Assembly: GCF_900019265.1 (NCBI RefSeq)
Contig: NZ_CYGX02000053.1
Span: 1-64,000 of the forward strand
Origin: Paraburkholderia ribeironis
GTDB taxonomy: Bacteria > Pseudomonadota > Gammaproteobacteria > Burkholderiales > Burkholderiaceae
Length of the DNA: 64,000 nt
Reading direction: 5' to 3'
Of this stretch, positions 17,420-26,555 are shown piece by piece. Made by a program: the position numbers and the translations under genes. The notes beneath the pieces are model-generated. The model made no database searches. It was given only the letters and a program-made list of their open reading frames with translations, and was not told the DNA's origin. Positions within the stretch are counted from its first letter, which is position 1, and each line of letters begins with the position of its first letter.

Positions 17420-18694
17420 ATGAAAATCACCCGTGTCACCGTGACCCCTATCGCGTTCAAGGACGCACCACTGCTAAACGCAGCCGGAATCCACGAACCG
17501 TACGCACTGCGCTCCATCATCGAGATCGAAACCGACTCCGGCCATATCGGACTCGGTGAAAGCTATGGCGACGCGCCCGCGCTCGCGGTGCTCGATGCGG
17601 TCAAGCGTGAGCTGATCGGCCTCGATCCATTTCACCTGAACCGCTTGCGCGAGATAGTGCGCGGCGTCGTCGCGCGGATGTCGCCGGCCAGTGCCGCACG
17701 CGCGGAACTCGCGCCGGGCTCGCATGCGAGCAAGGCGGTCAGCAACGCTTACTCGGCGTTCGAGGTCGCGTGCCTCGACGCGCAGGCGCGCTACCTGAAC
17801 GTACCGCTCGTCGACCTGCTGGGTGGCGCGGTGCGCAAGGAGGTGCCGTTTAGCGCGTACCTGTTCTTCAAGTACACCGAACATATCGACAGCCCATACG
17901 CGCCGGACACGTGGGGCGAAGCAATCAGCGAGGCGCAGATCGTCGAACAGGCGCGGCGCATGATCAACGACTACGGCTTCGAGAGCATCAAGCTGAAGGC
18001 CGGCGCGCTCGAGCCAGAGCATGAAGTCGCATGTATCAAGGCGCTCAAGCGCGCATTCCCGGGCGCGCCGCTGCGGATCGATCCGAACGGCAACTGGTCG
18101 CTCGACACCGCGTTGCGAATGGCCGAACTGCTGGGTAACGATCTGCAGTATTACGAAGATCCGACGCCGGGTCTCGAAGGGATGGCTGAACTGCATCGCC
18201 GGACCGGGATGCCGCTCGCGACCAACATGGTCGTCACCGATTTCGACGAATTCCGCCGCAGCGTCGCGCTGAACAGCGTGCAGATCGTACTCGCCGACCA
18301 TCACTACTGGGGCGGACTGCGCGACACCCAGCAGCTCGCCCGCATGTGCGACACATTCGGGATTGGCGTATCGATGCATTCGAATTCGCATCTGGGCATC
18401 AGTCTGATGGCGATGACGCACGTCGCCGCGTCGGTGGAGAACCTGTCGTACGCGTGCGATACGCATTACCCCTGGCAGGAACCGGACGAGGAGGTCGTCA
18501 AGGGCGGCAAGCTGCCGATCCGGGGCGGCTGCGTGCAACTGTCCGACGCGCCCGGGCTCGGGCTCGAGATCGACCGCGACCAGCTCGGCAAGCTGCATGA
18601 GCTGTATCAGACCTGCGGCATTCGCCAACGCGACGACGTCGGCCAGATGCGCAAGTACCGGCCGGACTGGCGCAATGTGAAACCGCGCTATTGA
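17420..18694 (+). CDS. Glucarate dehydratase-type enolase-superfamily enzyme
   Basis: 424 residues from the ATG at 17420; the frame is open further upstream but lies in the promoter leader. It has the mandelate racemase/glucarate dehydratase layout: KLK in 'SIKLKAGAL' as general base, then metal ligands in RIDPNGNW and YYEDP, N in TNMVV, and the histidine of SMHSNSHLG. The likely reaction is dehydration of D-glucarate or a related sugar diacid to the keto-deoxy acid. An MFS transporter and a GntR regulator follow. Exact substrate not determinable from sequence. Confidence 0.85.
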   Translation: MKITRVTVTPIAFKDAPLLNAAGIHEPYALRSIIEIETDSGHIGLGESYGDAPALAVLDAVKRELIGLDPFHLNRLREIVRGVVARMSPASAARAELAPGSHASKAVSNAYSAFEVACLDAQARYLNVPLVDLLGGAVRKEVPFSAYLFFKYTEHIDSPYAPDTWGEAISEAQIVEQARRMINDYGFESIKLKAGALEPEHEVACIKALKRAFPGAPLRIDPNGNWSLDTALRMAELLGNDLQYYEDPTPGLEGMAELHRRTGMPLATNMVVTDFDEFRRSVALNSVQIVLADHHYWGGLRDTQQLARMCDTFGIGVSMHSNSHLGISLMAMTHVAASVENLSYACDTHYPWQEPDEEVVKGGKLPIRGGCVQLSDAPGLGLEIDRDQLGKLHELYQTCGIRQRDDVGQMRKYRPDWRNVKPRY

Positions 18695-18800
18695 GCGCGC
18701 TTGACTGCCTGCGCGAAGGCACCGCGGCATGCGTTAGTGCATGTCGCGGCAGGCGGCAACGCCATCGCGATCAATATCAATTCAACAATGGAGACAAGAC

Positions 18801-20120
18801 GTGCACACACGTAACCCAGGCGGTGCTGGCGAGCTGTCGACTCGCTACCGCTGGACCATCTGCGCGATGATGTTCTTCGCGACGACGATCAACTATATGG
18901 ACCGCCAGACGCTCGGTCTGCTCGCGCCGCTGATGCAGGCTGACATCGGTTGGAGCCAGGTGCAGTACGCGCAGACGGTGATGATGTTCACCGCGGCCTA
19001 TGCGGTCGGGCTGATGCTTTTCGGGCGCATCGCCGACCGGGTGTCGACGAAGCTTGTGTACGGCGGGGCAATGGGGTTGTGGAGCGTGGCCGCGATGCTG
19101 CACGCGGCGGCCATGACGGTGCCCGGCTTCGGGGCGGTGCGCGGGCTGCTCGGCTTCTCCGAAGCGTCGAATTTCCCGGTCGCGCTGCGCACGACGGCTA
19201 TCTGGTTTCCGAAGAAGGAGCGCGCGCTCGCGACGGGCATCTGGAACATGGGCGCGACCGTCGGGGGGGTGGTCGCTCCGGCCATGATCCCGGTCATGGC
19301 GCTGCTCTGGGGCTGGCGCGTGACGTTCGTGGTGAGCGGTGCGGTTGGTTTCGTCTGGCTTGCCGCGTGGTTGCTGGTGTACAGGTCGCCGTCGTCTCAT
19401 CCACGCGTTGCGCCGGACGAGCTCGCGTATATCTCCGAAGATGTAGACCGTGTGCCCGATGAACAAAAAATCGGCTGGCTGTCGGTGCTGCGTTACCGTG
19501 AGACATGGGCGTTTGCGGTGGGCAAGTTCCTGACCGATCCGATCTGGTGGTTTTATCTGTTCTGGCTGCCGAAGTGGCTGAACGAGGCGAACGGCATCGA
19601 CATGCAGCACATGGGGCCGCCGCTCATCGTGATCTACGTGATGGCCTGCGTCGGCAGCGTGCTGGGCGGCTGGGCGTCGTCGCGGCTGATTGCCCGCACG
19701 CAGCGCGTGAACTATTCGCGCAAGCTGACGATGGCTGTCTGCGCGCTGTGCGTGACACCGATTGCATTGCTGTCGCATTTCCACACGCTGTGGTTTGCTG
19801 TGCTCGCGGTCGGACTCGCCGCCGCCGCGCATCAAGGCTGGTCCGCAAACCTGGTCACGACGGTCTCCGATGTCTTTCCGCGGCGCGCGGTCGGCACGGT
19901 AATCGGCATGGGCGGGGCAATGGGAATGCTCGGCTCTTTCCTGTTCTCCGGCGTGATCGGCGAGACGCTGCAACGCACTGGGCAATACTGGGCGCTGTTC
20001 GCGATCGGCGCGCTCGCGTATCTGGTCGCGCTCGCCATCATGCACTTGCTGATGCCGCGCATGACGCCGGTCGTGCTGACGGGTTCGACCGTAGATTCGG
20101 GCGTGCGCGCACCTGTGTGA
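18801..20120 (+). CDS. MFS transporter, probable sugar-acid uptake
   Basis: 439 residues from a GTG at 18801, preceded by GGAGACAAGAC. Twelve hydrophobic segments with the MFS loop motif 'GRIADRVSTK' between helices 2 and 3, and 'NYMDRQTLG' after helix 1, which is characteristic of the anion:cation symporter group that carries glucarate, galactarate and hexuronates. Lies between the dehydratase and the GntR gene, so it should import the dehydratase substrate. Confidence 0.88.
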   Translation: MHTRNPGGAGELSTRYRWTICAMMFFATTINYMDRQTLGLLAPLMQADIGWSQVQYAQTVMMFTAAYAVGLMLFGRIADRVSTKLVYGGAMGLWSVAAMLHAAAMTVPGFGAVRGLLGFSEASNFPVALRTTAIWFPKKERALATGIWNMGATVGGVVAPAMIPVMALLWGWRVTFVVSGAVGFVWLAAWLLVYRSPSSHPRVAPDELAYISEDVDRVPDEQKIGWLSVLRYRETWAFAVGKFLTDPIWWFYLFWLPKWLNEANGIDMQHMGPPLIVIYVMACVGSVLGGWASSRLIARTQRVNYSRKLTMAVCALCVTPIALLSHFHTLWFAVLAVGLAAAAHQGWSANLVTTVSDVFPRRAVGTVIGMGGAMGMLGSFLFSGVIGETLQRTGQYWALFAIGALAYLVALAIMHLLMPRMTPVVLTGSTVDSGVRAPV

Positions 20121-20238
20121 AAACGAGGCGGGCGGCGTGAGCCGTCGCGCAAAGCGACCGGGGTAGTGTCGATCTGGATGATGGGAAATACCAGGTCGAA
20201 CCGGCCTCGGGCGTGCTACAACCAAGGCAACGGACGTA

Positions 20239-20250
20239 CTAGTATCTTAG
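20239..20250. promoter_or_regulatory. Putative GntR operator
   Basis: CTAGTATCTTAG matches the core CTAATATTTTAG in the dehydratase promoter (10 of 12 positions). It lies 51 bp upstream of gntR, consistent with autoregulation. Confidence 0.5.
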
Positions 20251-20300
20251 CGATGGGGTGCCTGGTAAAATCCGGCCCATCCCATCGAGTCGAGTCATCC

Positions 20301-21005
20301 ATGAAGTTCAGCGATGCCCCTCCTATGCCGACCCGCCTGGACCGTTCGCGCCACGCCGCGCCGCAGGTCTTCGAACGGCTGCGCGAAATGATTGTGTCGC
20401 TCGAATTGGCGCCGGGCACCGTACTGTCACGCGCCGAATTGGCGGCACAGTACGGCTTGAGCCAGACGCCCGTGCGGGACGCGCTGACGAAACTCGGAGA
20501 GGAAGGGCTGGTCGACATCTACCCGCAGCACGCGACGGTGGTGAGCCGCATCAGTGTAGCGTCAGCACTGCAGGCGCATTTTTTACGGCGGGCGATAGAA
20601 CTGGAAGTCGTGCGCTCGCTCGCCGAACGACACGATGATGAACTGATCGATCGACTTCGTTCCACGATTGCCGAACAGAAGCGGCTGAGCGATCTGGAGA
20701 GATACGAGGAGTTCTCGCTCATGGACCAGGCGTTTCACCGGCAGATGTACGAGGCGGCGGCCGTGCCGCAGCTGTGGGATCTGGTCCGGCGCCTGAGCGG
20801 ACATATCGACCGCCTGCGTCGCCTGCACCTGCCCGTGGAAGGCAAGACGATGGCCGTCGTCGCCGAACACACTGAACTTCTCGATGCAATCGAAAAGGGC
20901 GACGCTGAGGCTGCGCAGGTCGCGGTGCGCAAGCATCTCTCAGGCACGCTGAGTCAGATCGATCAGATCCGCGAGAGTCATCCGACGTTTCTCACTGATC
21001 ATTGA
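20301..21005 (+). CDS. GntR-family regulator (FadR/FCD type)
   Basis: 234 residues from the ATG at 20301. A winged helix with 'ELAAQYGLSQTPVRDAL' spans about 25-75. A C-terminal all-helical FCD domain (about 90-215) carries DxxFH ('MDQAFHRQM') and late histidines, the usual metal and effector ligands. It probably represses the upstream dehydratase and transporter genes and responds to the sugar acid or its product. A longer in-frame start at 20166 would cover the operator and is rejected. Confidence 0.88.
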   Translation: MKFSDAPPMPTRLDRSRHAAPQVFERLREMIVSLELAPGTVLSRAELAAQYGLSQTPVRDALTKLGEEGLVDIYPQHATVVSRISVASALQAHFLRRAIELEVVRSLAERHDDELIDRLRSTIAEQKRLSDLERYEEFSLMDQAFHRQMYEAAAVPQLWDLVRRLSGHIDRLRRLHLPVEGKTMAVVAEHTELLDAIEKGDAEAAQVAVRKHLSGTLSQIDQIRESHPTFLTDH

Positions 21006-21029
21006 ATGACGCCGAGCCGCGCCCGACTA

Positions 21030-22238
21030 TCATTCGGCACGTCGGTTCGAGCGGGTCCCACTGGTTCCACGAGTTGACCGGGTGCTGTTTTCGGACGTCC
21101 GATCCGGCGGCAGCGGAACGGTGACGTCTGGCTTGACCTGGCTGTCCATCGAAGATTCTGTCGGTTGCTTCTCAGCGGAACGAACTTGCGGCAGAACATC
21201 AGATGCGGTTTCGTCGGCCGGCACGGATGCCGCCCGGCGGGTCGACAGCAGGTGACGCGTCTCGGTGAGATGCCAGGCCAATAGCCCCGGCAAGCCCAGC
21301 GCGACGTCGGGTACCCGCTTGATCAGCGACAGCGACAGCGCCAGCGCCACCTCCGCCGGCAGCCCGTAGATCTGGCCGAGGAGGAGGAAGCCGCCCTCCT
21401 AGACGCCGAGCGCACCCGGCACCGGGAAGGCCGCATCGCGTATCGCCTGGCCGAGGCTTTCCAACACCAGCGCCTGCGCGAAGGTCGGCTCGGCGCCCAT
21501 GCATGCGAGCGCGATCCATATCTCCGCCACCCCGAGGAACCAGGCCGCGAGGTGGACGAAGATCGAACCCAGCATGGCCGTCCTGTTCGCGTGGATGCGC
21601 TGCAGGTTGTGGTGCAGCCTGAGCTCGCTGCCGAACGATGCCTTCAACCAGCGGGCCACAACCAGCATGCCGCGCTCGATCAGATCGAACAGCCCGAAGC
21701 GCTGCGCGACGTAGAAGCCGCCGAGAGCCGCCGCCGCGATCAGAAGACCGGTCGCGAGCCACTGGACCATCGTGCCGCCGCGGCCGCCCGCGACGAGGAG
21801 CCCGAACCCCGCGACGGTAAACAGGAACTGGGCAAAAGCCTGGATCAGCAGGTCCACGAGGATCGACGCGCCGGCAAGGCCGCCCGCCACGCCCCAGAAG
21901 GTCAGCAGCCGCGTGCCGATCAGGTCGCCGCCGAACGAGGCCACCGGCAGCAGCACGTTGATCGCCTCGCGCACCCAGCGCAGGAACACGAACACCCCGA
22001 AGCCTTGCTGCGTCAGCGGACGGACGAGCCGGCCCCAGGCTACACCGGTCAACCCCATGATGACGACACGGATCGCCACGATGGCGGCGATGCCCCAGCC
22101 GACGCGAGCTACGGCATCCAGCACGAGCGTCGGATCGTTGGCGACGACCAGCGCAATGGCCGCGACGAGCCCGCACGAAGTAGCGACGACCGCGCCGATC
22201 GCGATGCTGCCGTTCTTCCTTGTATAGCGAATGTTCAC
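21030..22238 (-). pseudogene. hpnL: hpnL-like membrane protein gene interrupted by an amber stop
   Basis: The gene starts at 22238 (MNIRYTRKNGSIAIG) and encodes a multi-helix membrane protein of the lysylphosphatidylglycerol synthase TM/HpnL type, with motifs 'REAINVLLPVASFGGDLIG' and 'SLGQAIRDAAFPVPGALGV'. A TAG at 21399-21401 stops it after 279 residues. The same frame continues with EGGFLLLGQIYGLPAEVALA and further family sequence to 21030. HpnL homologues have VQEGG here, so a single CAG-to-TAG change explains the break. HpnL is linked to hopanoid export or modification. No other hopanoid gene is nearby. A sequencing error cannot be excluded. Confidence 0.75.
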
Positions 22239-22372
22239 GGATGCTCCCTGGCTGACGTCTGCTGGAACGGGAACGCTGCGGTGTTGATGTCAAGAGTACA
22301 GCGGGACATTCTGCTCCGTGCGCGAAGGTCGAAACATTTTTGTTCCGGGATACGAGGCGCGGTCAATGCATC
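22239..22372. other. Upstream region of the broken hpnL-like gene
   Basis: 134 bp between the hpnL-like start and the first variant iteron. GGAGCATCC (minus strand) lies before the start codon. Nothing else is recognised. Confidence 0.3.
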
Positions 22373-22708
22373 CAAAGGTGAGCCGTTCCAGGATGGTGAG
22401 GATTTCCAGGGAATGACGGCATCACGATGAACGGTGAGGACTTCCAGGAGATGAGGGCGTTAGCGGCAAAGGTGAGGAGTTCCAGGAGATCGCATCGCCT
22501 GTGACCCATAGGTGAGGACTTTCAGGAGACGGCTGCCGGTTCGCCAGAAAGTGAGTGGTTCGCGGCATCGAATCGCACCGTGAAAGGCAGCCCCCGACAG
22601 GTCACGGTGAGACGTTCCAGGAGAGCGTCGACCAAGGTGAGTGATTCCAGGAGGTGAGCGATTGCGACGCTGAGTCCGCACCTGCGGCGAGGTGAGTTTT
22701 TCCAGGAA
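22373..22708 (-). repeat. Variant iteron cluster (CAGGA type)
   Basis: Seven clear copies of GGTGAG-N3-TTCCAGGA (one with TTTCAGGA) start at 22377, 22395, 22433, 22471, 22511, 22606 and 22636, with an eighth at 22691 (GGTGAGTTTTTCCAGGAA) and weak ones near 22550 and 22653. The first and fourth carry the CAAA flank seen in the origin iterons. All read in the same direction, opposite to the origin field. The second half is CAGGA rather than the CGGGA of the origin type. No gene fits the interval. Confidence 0.75.
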
Positions 22709-22772
22709 GTCGTTCGACCCTCTCCAATCGGTTCACGGCTGAAATCGATTCACTGCTGGCACAGGCGGCTGA

Positions 22773-22961
22773 GCGTTCGCGCCGAGCGTATCGGTGCCGA
22801 ATTTCGATTACGGCAGCAACAATGCGTCGCTCGATCTCGCGAAGATCGACAAGCAGATCGACGTGGCCGACTACGAAAGCGCGATTCAGACCGCGTTCAA
22901 GGAAGTGTCGAACGCCGTGACGTTGTACAAGGTGCTGGGCGACAGCTGGGCGCATGGCTGA
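22773..22961 (+). pseudogene. Relic of an OprM/NodT-type outer-membrane efflux protein
   Basis: A start-less frame between stops reads AFAPSVSVPNFDYGSNNASL...DYESAIQTAFKEVSNAV directly joined to TLYKVLGDSW and a stop. In RND outer-membrane factors the block 'FAP..LPIFD.G...A.LD.A', then 'YE.AIQTAF.EV..AL', is separated from the terminal 'TLYKALGGGW' by roughly 60 residues, which are missing here. The N-terminal three quarters are also absent. This is a doubly deleted gene remnant flanked by iteron repeats. Confidence 0.7.
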
Positions 22962-22970
22962 ACGCCGATA

Positions 22971-23054
22971 GGTGAGAAGATTCGGGAGCTGGCGAGGTGA
23001 GAATATGGCCACCGGTCGGCGCACTTCAGATGCAAAGGTGAGGAAATACGGGGG
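22971..23054 (-). repeat. Outlying iterons flanking the efflux relic
   Basis: GGTGAGAAGATTCGGGAG (22971-22988), a half copy GGTGAGAAT near 22996, and CAAAGGTGAGGAAATACGGG (23033-23052). These have the CGGGA half of the origin type, unlike the cluster 260 bp to the left. Confidence 0.65.
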
Positions 23055-23385
23055 CGCGGTTGAGCGCGCCAGTCCGCATGTTTTTCCTGCGAACCTGGGT
23101 GGCCGAGCTGAACGAATCCGCACAGATGCTCGTTTTGGAACTGGCGCCACTGGCCGACCAGAATGACGGCGTTCGAGCCGCAAAATCGAAGGCCATCTTT
23201 TAACGGCCATGCGCACAAAAACTTTAGAACTAAATTTAACCCCTCGGGTGCGTGCGAAAACCGCGTAGTCATCGCTCAGTAATATGGGCGGGCAATACTC
23301 GGTAGTTGCAAGTCAGACCATGTTTCGCACATAACGCGCCGCTCCGATCGAGGGCGGACGCAAAGACCAGCACCCGGGGGTTCAA
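23055..23385. other. Gene-free stretch before the chemosensory operon
   Basis: About 330 bp. No gene is supported. An AT-rich patch around 23205-23245 may hold the operon promoter, but no clear -35/-10 or FliA-type match is seen. Confidence 0.35.
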
Positions 23386-25776
23386 ATGACGATCCGTCAT
23401 CGGATTACGCTATTGGTAGTTTTGATGTTCGTCGCGTTGTCGGCGATCGGCGGCTATGCCGTCTACCAGACGCGCGGCAGCGCCGCCGAAGTGCGCAAGG
23501 TGACCGAGGGCGTGGTGCCCAGCGCGCTCGCCTCTGCTGATCTCGTGTCGCAAGTCAAGGACGTGCAGCTCGCCACGATGACGCTGGTCGTCGCGCCCGA
23601 CGCCAACATGGTCGCCCAGGCACAGGACGAGTTGAAGAAGAAAAAAGCCTCGCTGCAACAGGCGCTCGCGTTGCAGGCAGGCCAGGCCGCGAGCCACGCG
23701 CAGCAGGGTCTCGTCGCGCAGGCGAAGGACAGCCTCGAGAACTATTTCGCCGCGATCGCCGAGACCGCAAAAATGAAAGCGGACGGCAAGAACGAACTGG
23801 CGCAGGCGTATCTGTTCGCCAACGTCGCGCAGTATCGCGACGAACTCGAAGGCATCGTCGAGACCTTGCGGGTCGAGAAGAATCGCGAGAAGGACGACGC
23901 AATCACTTCGCTGAACGCCACGCTCGCGACGACGACCACGGCGATTGCCGTCGTCACCTGCATCGCGATCGTCCTGCTGACGTCGATCGGCGCGCTGCTC
24001 TATCGCCAGATCACGCGCCCGCTCAGCCGCATGCAGGCCATGATGAGCGAAATCGCGTCGAGCCAGGACTTCACGCGCCGCGTGCCGGTCGGTCGGCTCG
24101 ATGAGATCGGTCACTCCATCGTCGCCTTCAACGGCATGATAGAGAAGATCCAGGAAAGCTCCGCGCAGCTCAAACAGAAGACCGCCGACATTCAGGCGAT
24201 GTTGCAGAACATGCAGCAGGGCATTCTGACGGTGATCGATGGCGCGGTGGTTCATTCGGAGTACTCGGCGTATCTGGAAGATATCTTCGAGACCACGGAC
24301 ATCGCCGGGCGCGGCATGATGGATCTGGTTTTCGCGGACACCGACCTCGGCGCCGATGCGCTGTCGCAGATCGATGCGGCAACCCACGCGTGTCTCGGCG
24401 AAGATTGCCTCAACTTCGCGTTCAATCAGCATTTGCTGGTTGGCGAAATTTCGAAGCGCATGCCCGATGGCCGCGTGAAGATACTCGACCTGAGCTGGTC
24501 GGCGATTACCGACGAAGAAGACGTCGTGGTGCGCCTGATGCTGTGCGTGCGCGACGTCACCGAACTGCGCAAGCTGGCGGCCGAAGCGAGCGAACAACGC
24601 CGCCGGCTCGACATGATCGGCGAGATCCTCGCGATCAGCGAGGAGAAGTTCCATCACTTCATCGAAAGCTCGGCTGGCTTTGTCAGCGAGAACGAGCGCA
24701 TCATTCGCAAGCACTCCGAGGCGGATCACACGGCGATTGCCGAGCTGTTCCGCAACATGCACACCATCAAGGGCAACGCGCGAACCTACAACCTGCAGCA
24801 TCTGACGAACATCGTTCACGAGACCGAGCGCAGCTATCACGAACTGCGCCAGCCGGATGCGGATCGCTCGTGGGATCAGGAGCATCTGATGCAGGAGTTG
24901 ACGCGGGTGCGCGAGGCCATCGAGAGCTACGCGAAGATCAACGAACAGAGCCTGGGCCGCAAAGGCAAGAGTCAGGCGAGCGAGGCGGGCAACGCGGGCC
25001 GCTATGTGATGGTCGACAAGGCGGAGATCCAGCGCACGCTGAACATGCTGGACGAGACCGAGGCCGGCGAACTCCACGAACTGCAATCGATGCGCGATGC
25101 GCTGCGCCGCACGCTGCGCGCGCTGGGCAGCGAAAGCGTGCGCGACGCTTTGTCCGGCGTGCTGGACTCGCTGCCGTCGCTCGCGAGCGAGTTGGGCAAG
25201 CCGGCGCCGGCTGTGCGGATCGACGATAACGGCTACCGTCTGCGCGGCGATGCGGGCGGCACGCTGAGCAATGTGTTCGTGCATCTGCTGCGCAATTCGA
25301 TCGACCACGGTATCGAAACCGCGGACGCTCGCAGCGCCCAGGGCAAGACGCCGGCGGGCACGATCGATATCGAAGTGGGCGTGGACGGTGGCGCATTGCA
25401 GATCACGCTTAGCGACGACGGCCGTGGTCTCGCGCTCGAACGGATTCGCGGCATCGCGGTGGAGCGCGGCTGGATCGGCGATGACGACAGGCTTAGCGAC
25501 GAAGCCATCGCCGACTTCATTTTCCGACCAGGCTTCTCGACCGCGCAAACCGTCACTGAAGTCTCGGGCCGTGGCGTCGGCATGGACGCGGTGCGCGATT
25601 TCGTGCGGCGCGAGAACGGCCGTATCGAACTGCGCTTTACCGATAGCCATGCTGGCGCGCCGTTCCGTCAGTTTCAGACCATCGTCTGCCTGCCGGAGCA
25701 TGTCGCAGTCGATACGCTGGGTGGTCAGGCGCGCGGCGAAGCCGGTGCGCGGCAACTCGACGCGATCGCGGGCTGA
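23386..25776 (+). CDS. Receptor-type hybrid histidine kinase (MCP sensor-HAMP-PAS-HPt-CheA ATPase)
   Basis: 796 residues. A transmembrane helix (8-28), a periplasmic four-helix-bundle sensor (30-180), a second membrane helix (185-205), HAMP (205-260) and a PAS-like domain (265-390) precede an HPt domain with H459 in MHTIKGNART. A CheA-type dimer/ATPase region follows: N box NSIDHGIE at 637 on, with GRG motifs after it. The chain ends soon after the ATPase, with no CheW-binding P5 domain and no evident P2 domain. It thus joins a chemoreceptor input to a CheA-like kinase in one chain. It heads an operon with an MCP-like protein, a CheX-like protein and a CheY. Confidence 0.88.
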   Translation: MTIRHRITLLVVLMFVALSAIGGYAVYQTRGSAAEVRKVTEGVVPSALASADLVSQVKDVQLATMTLVVAPDANMVAQAQDELKKKKASLQQALALQAGQAASHAQQGLVAQAKDSLENYFAAIAETAKMKADGKNELAQAYLFANVAQYRDELEGIVETLRVEKNREKDDAITSLNATLATTTTAIAVVTCIAIVLLTSIGALLYRQITRPLSRMQAMMSEIASSQDFTRRVPVGRLDEIGHSIVAFNGMIEKIQESSAQLKQKTADIQAMLQNMQQGILTVIDGAVVHSEYSAYLEDIFETTDIAGRGMMDLVFADTDLGADALSQIDAATHACLGEDCLNFAFNQHLLVGEISKRMPDGRVKILDLSWSAITDEEDVVVRLMLCVRDVTELRKLAAEASEQRRRLDMIGEILAISEEKFHHFIESSAGFVSENERIIRKHSEADHTAIAELFRNMHTIKGNARTYNLQHLTNIVHETERSYHELRQPDADRSWDQEHLMQELTRVREAIESYAKINEQSLGRKGKSQASEAGNAGRYVMVDKAEIQRTLNMLDETEAGELHELQSMRDALRRTLRALGSESVRDALSGVLDSLPSLASELGKPAPAVRIDDNGYRLRGDAGGTLSNVFVHLLRNSIDHGIETADARSAQGKTPAGTIDIEVGVDGGALQITLSDDGRGLALERIRGIAVERGWIGDDDRLSDEAIADFIFRPGFSTAQTVTEVSGRGVGMDAVRDFVRRENGRIELRFTDSHAGAPFRQFQTIVCLPEHVAVDTLGGQARGEAGARQLDAIAG

Positions 25777-25814
25777 GCGCTGATCGACGAAACTGGGTAC
25801 GGACTTCGCAAGGA

Positions 25815-26555
25815 ATGGTTGTGATTCGACAGTATTTATTGGCGGCGCTGGCAGGCGGCGCGTTGACCGCGCTGCTGGCATGGGCCGCGCACAAGCTGCA
25901 ATGCGCGAAGTTGACGGCGCGTTTGCGCGCCGAAGCACAAGCGCGGCTCGACATGCTCGAAGCCGGGCAGACGGCGCATCGCGAAGCGATCCGCGAACGC
26001 GAGCAGGCCGAGCAGGCGTTGCACGCGGTGACCGCGCAGCTGCGCGAAGAGTTGCAGCAGCAGTCGGCCAGCGCCGACGCACTGCGCGCGACGCTCGACG
26101 CCGTGAGCGCAAACCGGCAACAGTGGATTGACCAGGCGAACCGGATCGCCGGCGAAGCCGCGCGTCTCAAGCAACTCGGCGCGGCGTTCGAGCGCTGGCA
26201 CGAGCAGATGATCTCGCTGATGACGCAAAACCACGACATGCATGCAAAGAACCTGGAGCTGTCGTCGATCGTGCGGCATGTGGTGATCGTGTCGCTGAAC
26301 GCATCGATCGAAGCGGCGCGTGCGGGTCCGGCCGGCCGCGGCTTCGCGGTGGTGGCGAGCGAAGTGCGTGCGCTCGCGGGGCGCTCCGAGGAGTTGTCGA
26401 AGAGCTATCGCGACAGCCTGCACCGCAACGACCTGACCACGACCTCGACGTTCCAGGACATCCAGGCGGGCGGCAAGATGATCGCGGCGTCGCTTGCCAG
26501 CGTCGAATCGCTCGCGAATCAGTTCCATGCGCAGCTCGATGAGGTGCCGATGTGA
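25815..26555 (+). CDS. MCP-like membrane-anchored signalling protein
   Basis: 246 residues. One N-terminal membrane helix (about 5-24) is followed by a long coiled coil and then a short methyl-accepting-type signalling tip, VSLNASIEAARAGPAGRGFA followed by VVASEVRALAG. There is no sensor domain and no HAMP, and the signalling helices are shorter than in standard receptors. The ATG at 25815 abuts AAGGA; a GTG at 25821 has better spacing and may be the true start. Its stop overlaps the next gene by 4 nt. It may form mixed signalling assemblies with the upstream kinase; that is inference. Confidence 0.8.
   Translation: MVVIRQYLLAALAGGALTALLAWAAHKLQCAKLTARLRAEAQARLDMLEAGQTAHREAIREREQAEQALHAVTAQLREELQQQSASADALRATLDAVSANRQQWIDQANRIAGEAARLKQLGAAFERWHEQMISLMTQNHDMHAKNLELSSIVRHVVIVSLNASIEAARAGPAGRGFAVVASEVRALAGRSEELSKSYRDSLHRNDLTTTSTFQDIQAGGKMIAASLASVESLANQFHAQLDEVPM

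Noticed and set aside
23370..23390. tRNA T-arm-like GGGGGTTCAAATGACG
   Set aside because: No acceptor, D or anticodon arms can be built around it.
23410..26112. 900-codon minus-strand open frame
   Set aside because: Antisense to the well-supported kinase and MCP-like genes; low-complexity His/Arg-rich product typical of shadow frames in GC-rich DNA.
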